NCBI RefSeq assembly: GCF_002215035.1
Contig: NZ_NKFP01000007.1
Coordinates: 228,275-292,274, forward strand
Source: Leptolyngbya ohadii IS1
GTDB taxonomy: Bacteria; Cyanobacteriota; Cyanobacteriia; Elainellales; Elainellaceae
DNA length: 64,000 bases
Direction: 5' to 3'
Shown: piece by piece, positions 1 to 9,484 of the stretch
Position numbering within the stretch: position 1 is the first letter of the stretch
Layout of the letters: the number at the start of each line of letters is the position of its first letter
Made by a program: the position numbers and the translations under genes
The notes under the pieces: generated by a model
The model's database searches: none
Told to the model about the DNA's origin: nothing
What the model saw: the letters and a program-made list of their open reading frames with translations, nothing else

Positions 1-2
1 AC

Positions 3-878
3 GGCAAACCTTTCTTTATGTGGTACAACACCACCGCCATGCACTTCCGCACTCACTGCCCGGACAAACACAAAGGCAAGAGCGGACAGGGGGATTACAA
101 CGATGTCATGGTTGCTCATGATGAGCTGATTGGTCAGATGCTCGACAAGCTGGATGAATTGGGGATCGCTGAAGATACGATCGTCATGTACTCCACCGAT
201 AATGGGATTCACTACAACACCTGGCCCGATGCGGGAATCACGCCCTTCCGCAGTGAAAAGAATACGAACTGGGAGGGGGGGTGGCGCGTTCCGGCTTTTA
301 TCCGCTGGACGGGACATTTTCCGGCAGGGTCGGTGGTCAATGGCATCGTTTCTCACCAGGACTGGCTACCCACCCTGTTAGCTGCGGCAGGAGAACCAGA
401 GATCAAGGAAAAGCTGCTGAACGGTCACACCATTGGCGATCGCACCTACAAAGTGCATATCGACGGCTTCAATATGCTGCCCTACCTGAACGGTGAAGTG
501 AAGGAAAGCCCACGGAATACCCTCTTTTACTTCAGTGATGATGGTGATCTGATCGCCCTCCGGTTTGGGGATTGGAAGATGGTTTTGATGGAACAGCGGG
601 CAAAGCAACTGCAATGCTGGTTTGAGCCATTCGTGCCGTTACGGGTACCCAAAATGTTCAATCTGCGCCGCGATCCGTTTGAACGAGCAGATGAAAATTC
701 CAATACCTATTGGGACTGGGTCATTTCTCATGCCTATCTGGTGTACGCAATGCAGGGGCTGGTCGCGCAGGAAATCGAGGACTTTGTGAAGTATCCTCCC
801 CGCCAAAAACCCGCCGCCTTCAACCTGGATGCAGTAATGAGGCAGCTAGAAGACGCAGCCAGCAGCCGCAATCATTAA
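3..878 (+). CDS. Arylsulfatase (sulfatase family), C-terminal part
   Basis: The reading frame is open from the left edge, so the N-terminal half with the formylglycine site lies outside the window. What remains shows the sulfatase pattern: a YSTDNG metal-site segment, then EKNTNWEGGWRVP, which in type I sulfatases carries the substrate-binding lysine, and the usual C-terminal subdomain ending in phenylalanine/arginine-rich strands. The enzyme family hydrolyses sulfate esters and needs Cys/Ser conversion to formylglycine by a maturase; that cannot be judged here. It is followed after 5 bp by a HAD phosphatase start, a pairing that suggests one operon. Family call is firm, substrate unknown. 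Confidence 0.9.
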   Translation, partial: GKPFFMWYNTTAMHFRTHCPDKHKGKSGQGDYNDVMVAHDELIGQMLDKLDELGIAEDTIVMYSTDNGIHYNTWPDAGITPFRSEKNTNWEGGWRVPAFIRWTGHFPAGSVVNGIVSHQDWLPTLLAAAGEPEIKEKLLNGHTIGDRTYKVHIDGFNMLPYLNGEVKESPRNTLFYFSDDGDLIALRFGDWKMVLMEQRAKQLQCWFEPFVPLRVPKMFNLRRDPFERADENSNTYWDWVISHAYLVYAMQGLVAQEIEDFVKYPPRQKPAAFNLDAVMRQLEDAASSRNH

Positions 879-883
879 CTCCT

Positions 884-1387
884 ATGACCGATCCCCTCGT
901 CTCCTGGAATGATGGGGTTGCCAAGGATGCAATCCTCGGCTTTGTGGCGAACATCACCACACCAAACAGCTCGTCCTTCCTGCCGCCCAGCGATCGCACT
1001 GCGGTTTTTGACAATGACGGCACCCTCTGGGTGGAGTACCCCCTGTATGGGCAGGCGTTCTTCGCCTTTGATCGCGCTCGGCAACTGGCACCCCAGCACC
1101 CGAAGTGGCAGATCCAGGAGCCGTTTGCGTCGGTTTTGAAAGGAGAGCTGAAATCTGCGATGGCGGCAGGCGAACCTGCTCTACTGGAATTGGTGATGGT
1201 GACTCTTGCAGGCATGATAACGGATGAGTTTGCCGCGAGCGTCCAGAATTGGTTTGCCACAGCCATCCATCCGCCCCTGCATCGGCATTACTGGGAGTTG
1301 GGGTATCAGTCGATGGTCGAACAGCTGCACTACCTGAGAAAGCCCGCCAGCTCAAGGAAGCGGAACCAAGCGAGAGGGCAAACCTGA
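884..1387 (+). pseudogene. HAD-family phosphatase, 3'-truncated
   Basis: ATG at 884 sits 5 bp after the sulfatase stop. The N-terminus contains AVFDNDGTLW, the HAD motif I with both catalytic aspartates, followed by the cap region. HAD phosphatases of this phosphoserine-phosphatase-like type usually run to about 300 residues. Here homology stops near residue 151 at a YLR segment, and the frame then ends in a basic unrelated tail at 1387. Motifs II-IV are missing, so the product should be inactive. The break coincides with a second coding-like frame starting at about 1336, which points to a deletion or recombination join. Confidence 0.75.
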
Positions 1388-1422
1388 TTATGATTGCAGA
1401 CGTTGAGCAAAGAAAGCTTTAG
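1336..1422 (+). pseudogene. Remnant of an unidentified gene 3' end
   Basis: From the point where the HAD gene stops making sense, another frame reads through a hydrophilic stretch (EKARQLKEAEPSERA, then NLIMIADVEQRKL) to a stop at 1420-1422. It has normal coding character but no start codon of its own. I read it as the tail of a second gene joined to the HAD gene by a deletion. It is too short to name a family. Confidence 0.35.
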
Positions 1423-1606
1423 CTGCTTCCATAGCACGGGACACAAACTCCGTCAGAACTAGGAAAAAACTTTCAGAATGAGAGTTGTTGCTATATTTCA
1501 TTCCTATTTTTGAACGACATAATGCCCTGTCAGTTTGAATGACAGGATGACCTCTTGAACGAGGTCGTCGCTAGAGATTAAGCAATAGAATCAGGAGTTG
1601 ACGCAG

Positions 1607-2731
1607 ATGCGAAACAAACGTGCAAGTTTCATTTTCATTGATGGAGTTAACCGGACTGGAACTCCTGGTCCTGACACCTTGCGAGGAGGCGATCGCAATG
1701 ACCTGCTCAATGGGGTAGGAGGCGATGATGATCTGACGGGACGATCGGGGAGCGATCGACTAATTGGGGGTAGCGGTAACGACCGAATTCGCGGGGACAA
1801 CGGCAACGACCAAATTCGGGGTGACAGTGGCGGCGATAATATCACAGCCGGAAGCGGGGATGACTTAGTGCAGGCAGGTTCTGGCAACGATAGAGTTGCG
1901 GGTGGCAATGGCAACGATGAGCTGGATGGAAACAGCGGCGATGATGAACTGCGCGGGGAAAGCGGATCGGATGAACTGGATGGAGGGGATGGAGCCGATC
2001 AACTGTTTGGGGCTGGTGGCGACGATGAGATCAAGGGAGGGCGCGGCAATGATGAGCTGAACGGAGATGACGGTATCGATACCCTGAACGGAGATGACGG
2101 TATCGATCGGCTGCGAGGTGGCAATGGCAATGATGTGCTAAATGGTGGATCAGGCAACGATGAACTGACTGGACAAGGAGGTGCCGATTCTCTATTTGGC
2201 AGAGATGGAAATGACTCGATCATCGGTGCTGCTGGAAATGACTCGATCGATGGCGGCAGCGGTAACGATACCATGAACGGACAGCAAGGACAGGACCAAC
2301 TGCTGGGCGGCAGCGGTAATGACACGGTTCTTGGGGGAGATGGAGCAGACTCCCTCAACGGTGGCGATGGACGTGATACTGTTAGCGGACAAAACGGACG
2401 AGATACGCTTGTCGGAGGGAGTGGCGACGATCGATTGGTCGGCGGCAATGATGCCGATACTCTCACTGGAGACAGCGGTAGAGATCGGCTGAATGGGGGT
2501 CAGGCAGCAGATATTTTTGTCCTTCAGTTAGACAACGGCTTCGACATCGTGGAGGACTTTCAAGTCAATACCGATCGTCTCGGTTTGTCTCGTGGTATCA
2601 GTCTGAATGGCATTAGGATCGGTGCAGAGGGCAGCAACACGACAGTGATTCGCTTCGAGGGACAAGTGCTTGCCCGATTAGAAGGCGTTAACTCCAGCCA
2701 GGTTACCCTGGATGCCTTTACCTTTGTTTGA
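1607..2731 (+). CDS. RTX / hemolysin-type calcium-binding repeat protein
   Basis: About 25 nonapeptides of the GGxGxDxLxG type fill residues 20-285 and would form a calcium-bound parallel beta-roll. The last 75 residues match the C-terminal cap found on many cyanobacterial RTX proteins (DIFVLQ... DIVEDF...). Such proteins usually leave by type I secretion and need no N-terminal signal, and none is seen. Two starts are possible: TTG at 1598 directly abuts the AGGAG, so ATG at 1607, 9 nt from it, is preferred (374 aa). No enzymatic domain is present. A short hairpin follows the stop. No transporter gene is adjacent. Confidence 0.88.
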   Translation: MRNKRASFIFIDGVNRTGTPGPDTLRGGDRNDLLNGVGGDDDLTGRSGSDRLIGGSGNDRIRGDNGNDQIRGDSGGDNITAGSGDDLVQAGSGNDRVAGGNGNDELDGNSGDDELRGESGSDELDGGDGADQLFGAGGDDEIKGGRGNDELNGDDGIDTLNGDDGIDRLRGGNGNDVLNGGSGNDELTGQGGADSLFGRDGNDSIIGAAGNDSIDGGSGNDTMNGQQGQDQLLGGSGNDTVLGGDGADSLNGGDGRDTVSGQNGRDTLVGGSGDDRLVGGNDADTLTGDSGRDRLNGGQAADIFVLQLDNGFDIVEDFQVNTDRLGLSRGISLNGIRIGAEGSNTTVIRFEGQVLARLEGVNSSQVTLDAFTFV

Positions 2732-2745
2732 TCGTTTAACGCCTA

Positions 2746-2764
2746 AATGTAGCAAAGCTACATT
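2746..2764 (+). terminator. Short stem-loop after the RTX gene
   Basis: AATGTAGC and GCTACATT form a perfect 8-bp stem with a 3-nt loop, 14 bp after the RTX stop. The downstream T tract is weak, so it may act as a terminator or only stabilise the mRNA end. Confidence 0.45.
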
Positions 2765-3406
2765 ATTGAGTACCACATGATGGTTGTGTTTGTTGTGTTC
2801 ATTACACAGCAAGACTTCTACCAACAAAATAGCTTTCTTCCACCAAATTGCTCAGCAAAACTTCAGCGATCGCTGAAAGTTCCTATCAGTTTCATATCTT
2901 CTCCTTGTAAACTGTGGTACGAGTAGATTGTTCATGTACTGCATTAATTATTTCTGTTGTGATTGATGTGGTTAGATAACGTCTGTTTTTTGAAGCTACA
3001 ACTTTCACAAATTAATAAATAAGGGGATATGAGTTTATCCCTAATTAGGAGATTTGCCTAAGGTGATAAACGATCGCAATTTTCAAACTAACCATTGATT
3101 AAGCGCATTTCCCTGACCTATTAAACAACAGGGAAATTAATCATACCTAACGCTTGAATCGAGTTTGACTTTCTAAACGATTAGCAGATCGGCTTTGCAG
3201 TTGAGAAAACGCGTACACAAAATCGTGGTGCAGGAACAGCAACTCGTTACATAAGAGCAATGAAATGAACCCTATGCGATCGAAAGCCTAATGAATTCAA
3301 GTAGTATCAATCCATAGGAGCCTGAGTTCGAGGCGGAGACGCATTGCAGAGGGGTACACCTTACTGGCGCTATTCCCTTCTTCAATTTAAACCCCATTTT
3401 GCTGCT
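2765..3406. other. Intergenic, AT-rich, no gene seen
   Basis: This stretch separates the RTX and ClC genes. It is AT-rich with no convincing reading frame. It probably holds the promoter of the ClC gene in its last 150 bp, but no clear -35/-10 pair was found. Confidence 0.4.
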
Positions 3407-4750
3407 ATGGTAAACAACAAACAGTACCCTCTGTTGACTAGAGTCAGCACGTGGACAGTCGGGGGGCTGCTCGGAGGGTTGGTTGGCTCTCTGACTGCGG
3501 TGACGCTGACTCAGGCGATTAAGCAAATCCTGGATTTCGTCTCTGGACTGGGTTCTCTCTGGTTCCTGCTGCTGCCCCTGCTCGGCATCGCATTAGCGGT
3601 GCTGGTACTGTTTGGATTGGGTAAGGGTGTGCCGGTACAAACCTTAGTTCCCCAGGATGCCACTGTTGATCAGCATCTGAAGCAGACCTGGTACTCTTTC
3701 CCTCATGACGTTGCGCGAGCCGATTTGACAGGTGATGTGGTGAACACTGCCGGAGCAGAAGAGCGATTCCCCTGGGAGCGAACACCGTTACGTGCCCTGG
3801 CGATCCTGTCTACGGTTGGGTTGGGCGCACCGATGGGAACTGAGTCCCCGGCGGCTCATATCGGCGTTGCAACTGGAGTCTGGCTAACTAGCATGAATTC
3901 AGGGCTACGACGATTCGTGCGTCCTGCTGCGATCGGGGGAGGTGCCGCAGGGGTGTCCGCCTTGATGGGGATTCCGCTGGTGGGTAGCTTTTTCATGTTT
4001 GAGTTAAGCCAGCGCAGACAAATTCCCCTGACACCGGAACGGGCAGCAGCGATGGTAGCTGGGGGAGTCGTGGGTTGGGGAGTCAACTTCATCTTCAAGC
4101 TCAATCTGATCCGGCTGGTTGTGCCCAGGGTTCCCCCGGCTGACCTGGGGGATGCGGTAGCGGCGGCACTGTTCGTTGGAGCTATTGCGGGAGTGATTAC
4201 ATCCCTCTCCTCTGAGGCAATCTACTGGGCGAGAGGCTTACAAATCCGTCCCGTCACTCGTCTGCTGTTTGGGAGTCTGGCGATGCTGGTGCTGGCGATC
4301 GTGATTTCACAAGTTGCATCTCCGGCAGCAGCGTTAGGTCCAGGTGGAGGGGCGATCGTTTGGGCTGAATCTGTTGAAACGACCCCTTACCACCTGCTGG
4401 CAGTCTCCTTGCTCCGGGCTGCATTAACGACGGCTGCGGTGGTGGCAGGGGGATGTGGTGGGGTGTTTGTGCCTTTCCTGGCGATCGGGGACTTGGCGGG
4501 TCGGGTGTTTGCAGCAGCCTTTGGAGTACCGTCGGATTTGGCGGGGGCGGCTGGATCAGCGGCGGGGATTGCGGGGGGCTACCGGCTACCGTTGACAGCG
4601 ATGGCGATGGGACTAGGGGTCGGGGGTCCAGCAACCGCCACGCTAACTTGCCTCGCCACCGTTGGGGTCGCCTCCCTTTCTGGATTGATTACCGCACAGG
4701 GAGTCAATAAACTCTCCAGTATCCTGCGCTCCTACCATATCCTGCGATAG
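3407..4750 (+). CDS. ClC-family chloride channel or H+/Cl- antiporter
   Basis: A polytopic membrane protein of 447 aa from ATG 3407; an in-frame TTG at 3344 would add 21 residues and cannot be excluded because neither start has a strong ribosome site. The ClC filter motifs are present: GLGAPMGTESPAAH corresponds to the GxExP segment with its gating glutamate, and GGVFVP to the GxFxP segment. The gating glutamate is kept, which favours exchange of chloride for protons over a passive channel. No CBS domains follow. The gene ends 11 bp before the convergent mechanosensitive channel gene, and both relate to osmotic and ionic balance. Confidence 0.92.
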   Translation: MVNNKQYPLLTRVSTWTVGGLLGGLVGSLTAVTLTQAIKQILDFVSGLGSLWFLLLPLLGIALAVLVLFGLGKGVPVQTLVPQDATVDQHLKQTWYSFPHDVARADLTGDVVNTAGAEERFPWERTPLRALAILSTVGLGAPMGTESPAAHIGVATGVWLTSMNSGLRRFVRPAAIGGGAAGVSALMGIPLVGSFFMFELSQRRQIPLTPERAAAMVAGGVVGWGVNFIFKLNLIRLVVPRVPPADLGDAVAAALFVGAIAGVITSLSSEAIYWARGLQIRPVTRLLFGSLAMLVLAIVISQVASPAAALGPGGGAIVWAESVETTPYHLLAVSLLRAALTTAAVVAGGCGGVFVPFLAIGDLAGRVFAAAFGVPSDLAGAAGSAAGIAGGYRLPLTAMAMGLGVGGPATATLTCLATVGVASLSGLITAQGVNKLSSILRSYHILR

Positions 4751-4761
4751 CTAACACCGGA

Positions 4762-6516
4762 TCAGGAATGATGGTTCTGATCCTGAATTTGAAATGAAGG
4801 AGCAGTGTAGTCTTCCGAAAGATACTGACTAGGAATCGCCGAATGATTGCCGTCACGAAGCGCAGCATAGGCGGGAGATAGAATTTCGATGCCTGCTTGA
4901 TTGCAGTAGTCCTGAAGGTTTTGATGGAGTTCTGAATAGATTTGGGGCATCAGTTCAGGACGGTCTGTATAGACCTGTAGCTCATAGCTCACGTTAAAAT
5001 CATTCAATCCAGTTTGAAGGACAAAGGGCGACGGGTCGGAAATAACGCCCGGAGTTGCTTCTGCGGCTTGAATCAGGACTGCATGAATCGTGCGCCAGGG
5101 AACATCGTATCCCAACGTGACGGTGGTGTGAAGCAAGAGATATTCCTTGAGGTCGCGAGATCCTGTGCTGTCTTCGCGAATCCTGGACGCGATTTTAGGA
5201 ACTCCAGGGATGCGGGAAATCGCATTGAAGTTAACCAGATTGCTGCTTAAGACCGCTGAGTTGGGAATCGTAATCACTTCCCGCCTAAAGGTCAGGATTC
5301 GGGTGACAAATAAGGATTTTTCAACAATCTCACCTTTCATCTCGCCAATCTGGACGATATCCCCAATGCGGAACGCCCTGGTGTAAATCAAAATGACGCC
5401 TGCGATTCCGTCTGCTATTGCAGAGGATGATCCCAGCGTAAACAGCGCACCCAAAAATAGCCCTATTCCCTGAAAGGCTAGTGAGTTGAATCCAGGCATA
5501 TAGGGAGTTGCCATAATGCAGGCGACCACCACCATAAGGACAGTTGCCAGCCACTTTGTCGGCTCTATCCATTCGGGATAAAACCAGGGATAGGCATCAT
5601 CTCGTCCTAGTTCGGTGATGACAAGTTTAACGAACTGAATGAGGTAGTAGGTGAAAACTGCAATCAGGACAATAATAACCAGATTTGGCAGATATTCCAC
5701 AAACGCAGCACCCGTCTGATTCATGCGCTCGACAGTACCGCTCAGAAGATATTTGCCGATCGCCCGCGTTCCCGGAAACTGACTGAGGACAAAGGGAATG
5801 TAGAGATAAAAAGCAGCGAGAACCAGGATCAGCCGCAGGAGTCCAGTTAGACCTATCAGCAAATAACCCGTTGCTTCAGAGCCAAGAAGCTGAAAATTTT
5901 GCACTCTGAAACTGAGTACCCTGGCTTTTTGAGCCGCCCTCATCCTGCGAATCAGACGCGAAACGAACCGCTGAACCAGCGCCAGAAATCCGATCAGGGC
6001 GATCGTGCTAATAAGGGTAAATAACATACTATACACAAGCTGTTGGGCACTACGATCTTGTCGATACTGTGTTATCGCAGACCGCATCGCCTGAACATGC
6101 CTAGCTGCGGTTGCCCGCCGAGGCAGATCACCGTCGCGATCGATCTCTCGCACAGTCAACAAAACGGTGTTGCCTGCCAGAATAACAGAACTGCCTCCCT
6201 GTTCATCAACGCGGATTGTGTCCGGTGAAATCGATTCATCATTGGCGATTTGAACTAAGCGAGTATTGACAATGCCCGCCCGTTCCCGCACAGACACAAC
6301 GCCAGGAATTCCCTGCCTGATGCGAAATAACTCGGTTCCATCCAGAACAACGGGATACCCATCGACCGGGTTTCCGGCTGAAATCTCCGATTGGGCAACT
6401 CCTGGATTGAGGGCGATCGTCAAAAGCGCAGCTAAAAGGCTGAGAATAAGGCTGATAATCAACCGGATCTGTATTCGCTGACAAAGCTGGTGAAACCGCC
6501 GAAGCAAGACTTGCAT
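4762..6516 (-). CDS. MscS-family mechanosensitive ion channel
   Basis: 584 aa with a signal-like hydrophobic segment at residues 18-40, a periplasmic stretch to about 165, then membrane helices at about 165-190, 215-250, 280-305 and 325-350. The MscS pore and beta domain follow: a glycine/alanine-rich helix ending in LGSSSAIADGIAGVILIYTRAFRIGD, then the VTRILTFRREVITIPNSAV strand region. A soluble vestibule domain closes the protein. It would open under membrane tension in hypo-osmotic shock. It is longer than E. coli MscS (286 aa), like many cyanobacterial relatives. It is convergent with the ClC gene. Confidence 0.92.
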   Translation of the reverse strand: MQVLLRRFHQLCQRIQIRLIISLILSLLAALLTIALNPGVAQSEISAGNPVDGYPVVLDGTELFRIRQGIPGVVSVRERAGIVNTRLVQIANDESISPDTIRVDEQGGSSVILAGNTVLLTVREIDRDGDLPRRATAARHVQAMRSAITQYRQDRSAQQLVYSMLFTLISTIALIGFLALVQRFVSRLIRRMRAAQKARVLSFRVQNFQLLGSEATGYLLIGLTGLLRLILVLAAFYLYIPFVLSQFPGTRAIGKYLLSGTVERMNQTGAAFVEYLPNLVIIVLIAVFTYYLIQFVKLVITELGRDDAYPWFYPEWIEPTKWLATVLMVVVACIMATPYMPGFNSLAFQGIGLFLGALFTLGSSSAIADGIAGVILIYTRAFRIGDIVQIGEMKGEIVEKSLFVTRILTFRREVITIPNSAVLSSNLVNFNAISRIPGVPKIASRIREDSTGSRDLKEYLLLHTTVTLGYDVPWRTIHAVLIQAAEATPGVISDPSPFVLQTGLNDFNVSYELQVYTDRPELMPQIYSELHQNLQDYCNQAGIEILSPAYAALRDGNHSAIPSQYLSEDYTAPSFQIQDQNHHS

Positions 6517-6856
6517 CTCCTGAATTCCTGGTTTTGTTTTGAAACAATACAGCGAGTTCTACAGGGCGCATATCTGACCAGAATCTACCAAACTCGCCTG
6601 AGGGGTTTGAGCCTTTAAGTCAATATGATGACAATCTAGTGAAAAAAGACATGAAACTAATAGGAAGAAATACCTCTAGTAGACTGCGGCAAGAATAGGA
6701 CAACCCTGTAGGAGATAGCAATCGCCGTACTAGGGCAAGCTCGAACTGGAGTTGAGCTAGAGGTTCGAGAAGAAGAGCAATTGCGGATGCCGAATTAGTT
6801 TGGGGAGGCAGTGCTTTTGGGATGGTACTGGTGGGTTTGTCGCTTAACTGAAACTG
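6517..6856. other. Intergenic boundary between chromosomal-type and element-type genes
   Basis: 340 bp without a supported gene. It lies between the MscS gene and the first plasmid-type gene and may contain the left boundary of the accessory region, but no direct repeat or tRNA end is visible. Confidence 0.35.
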
Positions 6857-7903
6857 TCAGATCTGGGTACTCCAATCACACATGATTGCTGTAGTCGGTA
6901 ACCAACCCTCCTTGCTGTGGAGGGTATAGTGTATTCCGTTAATCGCTGTTGCCGCAATCACTAATCCCTGCGCTCTAGCTCGATCGAACCATTGCCTAAA
7001 GCCGATAGGAACGATCGCCTCAGAAGATTCAGCAACATTCAATTCCCACCCCTGGACGATCGCCTCATACAGATACCCCACCGGGTTTTTGATCTGCCGC
7101 TTTTGCTGCTGCTGGCACAGATAGGCAATTGCAGGCTTGACGCGATCGGGGAACCGTTCGATTGCCTCCTTGAGAGTCACAGGTAAAGGAGCGTTCGGAG
7201 GATGCTCGATCGCCTCAGCCACCTCTTCTGTAAGTTCCACAAGTTCTGGGAATTCTGCGGGTTGAATTTCAATAACTTTCCCAGAACTGGCTGGGGAAAG
7301 AGTCGCCTCTATTGCGCCGTCCACTTCTACACCAGAACCCTGCTCACAGCCTGCCGCTTCCCCAGCTTCAGCAGATCCAGCCTCTTCCTCATGCATTTGA
7401 GAAACAACAACAAAAGCCGTTTGTTGTTCTGAAAGAGAATTATTTGAAGGAATCTCTGTATCTGTCGTGCGATCATTCAACACCTCGATCGGATCACTGT
7501 TCGCACATCGAGATGCGAACACATCACACACGGCTCCAGCAAATGCCGACAACCGATCGTAATCAATTCGATAAAACATAACGCGCTTATACGAAGTAAT
7601 CCAATGTTGAGCCGTTTGGATGAGTCCAAGCTTTTTCAGATTAGCGATCGCCTTCCTCAACCCATACTGGGTCATCCAGGGAAACTGCTCCTGCCAGGAC
7701 TTCAGGGAGTTGTAGATCCATTTGCTTCCATCCACCATCCAACCAGACACGGCTGAATTGGTCGTCCAATAATGCAATTGCTGCAAGAAAGCGCTCTCAT
7801 CAAACCCCGTTCCAGATTTACCCAGCGTTTGCTTCAGCAATCCTGCCAGTTGAGGGGGAATAGGGATGGAGTTTGCTTCCAACGTTTTATGCGTCATGCT
7901 CAT
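6857..7903 (-). CDS. Replication-type winged-helix DNA-binding protein
   Basis: 348 aa. Residues about 25-120 contain a stretch of the kind found at the N-terminus of phage and plasmid replication proteins: a bulky FLQQLHYW helix, SKWIYNSLKSWQEQFPW and then GLRKAIANLKKLGLI, a winged-helix pattern. The centre is acidic and low in complexity (about 165-240), and the C-terminal quarter has a second conserved block ending near residue 345. It is probably the initiator or replisome organiser of this element, by inference from the fold pattern and neighbours only. It overlaps the next upstream gene by 4 bp (ATGA), so the two are translationally coupled. Confidence 0.55.
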   Translation of the reverse strand: MSMTHKTLEANSIPIPPQLAGLLKQTLGKSGTGFDESAFLQQLHYWTTNSAVSGWMVDGSKWIYNSLKSWQEQFPWMTQYGLRKAIANLKKLGLIQTAQHWITSYKRVMFYRIDYDRLSAFAGAVCDVFASRCANSDPIEVLNDRTTDTEIPSNNSLSEQQTAFVVVSQMHEEEAGSAEAGEAAGCEQGSGVEVDGAIEATLSPASSGKVIEIQPAEFPELVELTEEVAEAIEHPPNAPLPVTLKEAIERFPDRVKPAIAYLCQQQQKRQIKNPVGYLYEAIVQGWELNVAESSEAIVPIGFRQWFDRARAQGLVIAATAINGIHYTLHSKEGWLPTTAIMCDWSTQI

Positions 7904-8517
7904 CCCCTCCCTGCACGAGAAGGTTGATTCAACCGCAGCAGCCGTCTTCCTGTACTCCGCACAAGCTGCCTGAGCCGAACTATCCGTGCATCAATTAGCG
8001 ATTGCTGCTCCTGGAGGGCTTTCACCTGCTGTCCTCGCTCGACCGCTGCCCGGACTCCGCCCACCTGTTGATGGGAGAGGTGCTTGGTTTTGACCTTGGG
8101 CTGACCGGACTTTTTGTACTCGCCCGTGAGCCAGCGCAATTGATGGTAGGTGTATTGCTTGCCATTTTTAGTTTTCGTATAGGGTTCGACCCACTGATCA
8201 AAGTAAACGTCGCCCTCCTGCTCGATCGCTCGAATGTCCTGAGTGAAGCGATCGCGTTCAGCCTGGAGCCTGTGCAGGACAGCGAGGTAGCGGGAGATCC
8301 ACTGGAGTTCTGGGAATTGGTCGAGATCGAGAACAATCGAATTTCCCAGAACTTCTTCCGATTCAGAGTGCGGTGGCGGGAAAGCTGGGCGGGGGGAGGC
8401 AGTGAATTTCTGCATAGGAAAGCTGACCCACGACAAGGGTGGGTTTCCAAAGGGTGGACAAACGACAAGAGAGCGATCGCCTACCTCCAACTGGAAAGGG
8501 CGATCGCCTGCAATCAA
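7900..8517 (-). CDS. Conserved-type hypothetical, coiled-coil, coupled to Rep-like gene
   Basis: 205 aa, charged, with helical segments at about 75-105 (RYLAVLHRLQAERDRFTQDI) and 160-200 rich in Gln/Arg. A central segment (YTKTKNGKQYTYHQLRWLTGEYKKSGQP) resembles a small nucleic-acid-binding fold seen in cyanobacterial plasmid proteins of unknown role. It shares a 4-bp overlap with the Rep-like gene downstream, which suggests a role with replication or its control. The true start may lie inside the assigned frame because the first 35 residues look poorly conserved in style. Confidence 0.5.
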   Translation of the reverse strand: MIAGDRPFQLEVGDRSLVVCPPFGNPPLSWVSFPMQKFTASPRPAFPPPHSESEEVLGNSIVLDLDQFPELQWISRYLAVLHRLQAERDRFTQDIRAIEQEGDVYFDQWVEPYTKTKNGKQYTYHQLRWLTGEYKKSGQPKVKTKHLSHQQVGGVRAAVERGQQVKALQEQQSLIDARIVRLRQLVRSTGRRLLRLNQPSRAGRG

Positions 8518-8523
8518 ATTGAT

Positions 8524-8889
8524 TTAGAAGGGAAGAACTTTATCGTGCAGATCTTTCGTGACCAGGATTATCCAGTAGCGATCGCGGTAGCCCAGCGCCA
8601 CTTTGCCAAAGCCCAGTCGTTCTCGATCCTGTTCCCAGCGGTGAACTGAATGTAGGGCAGTTGTAAGGTCAGAAATCCGACAAAAGGGAGTCAGCTCTGG
8701 GTTTTCGGTCGTGGAGCGACACCCCTCTGCGTAGCCTTTGAGGTAGTGGGTGTTATCTTGAAATTGAGGATGGGTGGCACGATGATTCATGCCGTCCCTA
8801 AAACCCGCACTAAAAAGCTGGTCTGGCGCAAGGGGTGTACCTTGCCAGGAATCTTTTGGTATCATGGCTTGTAAGTCTATAAACGACAT
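8524..8889 (-). CDS. Hypothetical protein, first gene of Rep-like operon
   Basis: 121 aa, no recognised family. It contains an FxxGFRDGM segment and a GYAEGCRS segment, as in small proteins that count repeats of about 20 residues around GY/GF. It lies 6 bp upstream of the 205-aa coiled-coil gene in the same direction, so three genes form one operon read leftward. No membrane segment or signal peptide. Confidence 0.45.
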   Translation of the reverse strand: MSFIDLQAMIPKDSWQGTPLAPDQLFSAGFRDGMNHRATHPQFQDNTHYLKGYAEGCRSTTENPELTPFCRISDLTTALHSVHRWEQDRERLGFGKVALGYRDRYWIILVTKDLHDKVLPF

Positions 8890-9141
8890 TTAGAAGGCGA
8901 TCGCTGTCTGTGGAAAGTGAGCGGTCGCTTTCTCTTTAACTCCCTCTGCGTTTCTCAACCAGACTTGGGACTGGCTTCGGTCGCATTACTTGTCATGAAG
9001 TTTGTGGGTGAAAGTTAAAGCCTGATCAACTTCTCCAGTACCGTATAGCCGCAGCCCAACAGCGGTACTAGAAGTCTAGAAACCCAATAAACCTTGAAGC
9101 TAAACCTGATAGAGAAGCAGGAGATATGGTGCTACTAGCCC

Positions 9142-9339
9142 TTACTCCTGCTTCTGTTGATTTTGATTTGCTAATGCCGCTAGAACAATTCGCTCGACTA
9201 GGTTAGAGACGGTACGCCCTTCTCCTTCAGCCCATGCTTCCAACGCCTGCTTCGTGTCAGCAGTGCAAGTGAAGGTAACTTTTTCTTTCTTCGTTGGAGC
9301 CATTTCATCGGACAAGAAAAACTGGGCTGCAAAAATCAT
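9142..9339 (-). CDS. Ribbon-helix-helix (CopG/Arc-like) transcriptional repressor
   Basis: 65 aa from ATG 9339, which follows a good GAGG 7 nt upstream; a TTG at 9354 and ATG at 9303 are alternatives. The core KEKVTFTCTADTKQALEAWAEGEGRTVSNLVERIVLAAL shows the RHH pattern: one basic strand (KVTFTC) then two amphipathic helices with a GRTVSNLVE turn. RHH dimers insert the strand in the DNA major groove and often repress their own operon on plasmids. It is divergent from the operon beginning at about 9485, with a long perfect inverted repeat between them. Confidence 0.8.
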   Translation of the reverse strand: MIFAAQFFLSDEMAPTKKEKVTFTCTADTKQALEAWAEGEGRTVSNLVERIVLAALANQNQQKQE

Positions 9340-9365
9340 ACTCTCACCTCGCAAGTAATAGGTTG

Positions 9366-9396
9366 GCTTCGGAAGCTATTTGACAGCTTCCGAAGC
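9366..9396. promoter_or_regulatory. Divergent operator, perfect 12-bp inverted repeat
   Basis: GCTTCGGAAGCT and AGCTTCCGAAGC flank a 7-bp spacer between the RHH gene and the rightward operon. Each arm is itself almost palindromic. The position between two divergent genes, next to an RHH regulator, makes this the likely autoregulatory operator. A third partial arm (CGAAGCTA) follows. Confidence 0.75.
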
Positions 9397-9484
9397 TATG
9401 CTAACATTCTTCGTAGGAACTGGATACCCCTACCTACCACTTTCCCAGTTGCTATCTGCGAACGTTCTTTTAGAGCTTACGAAT

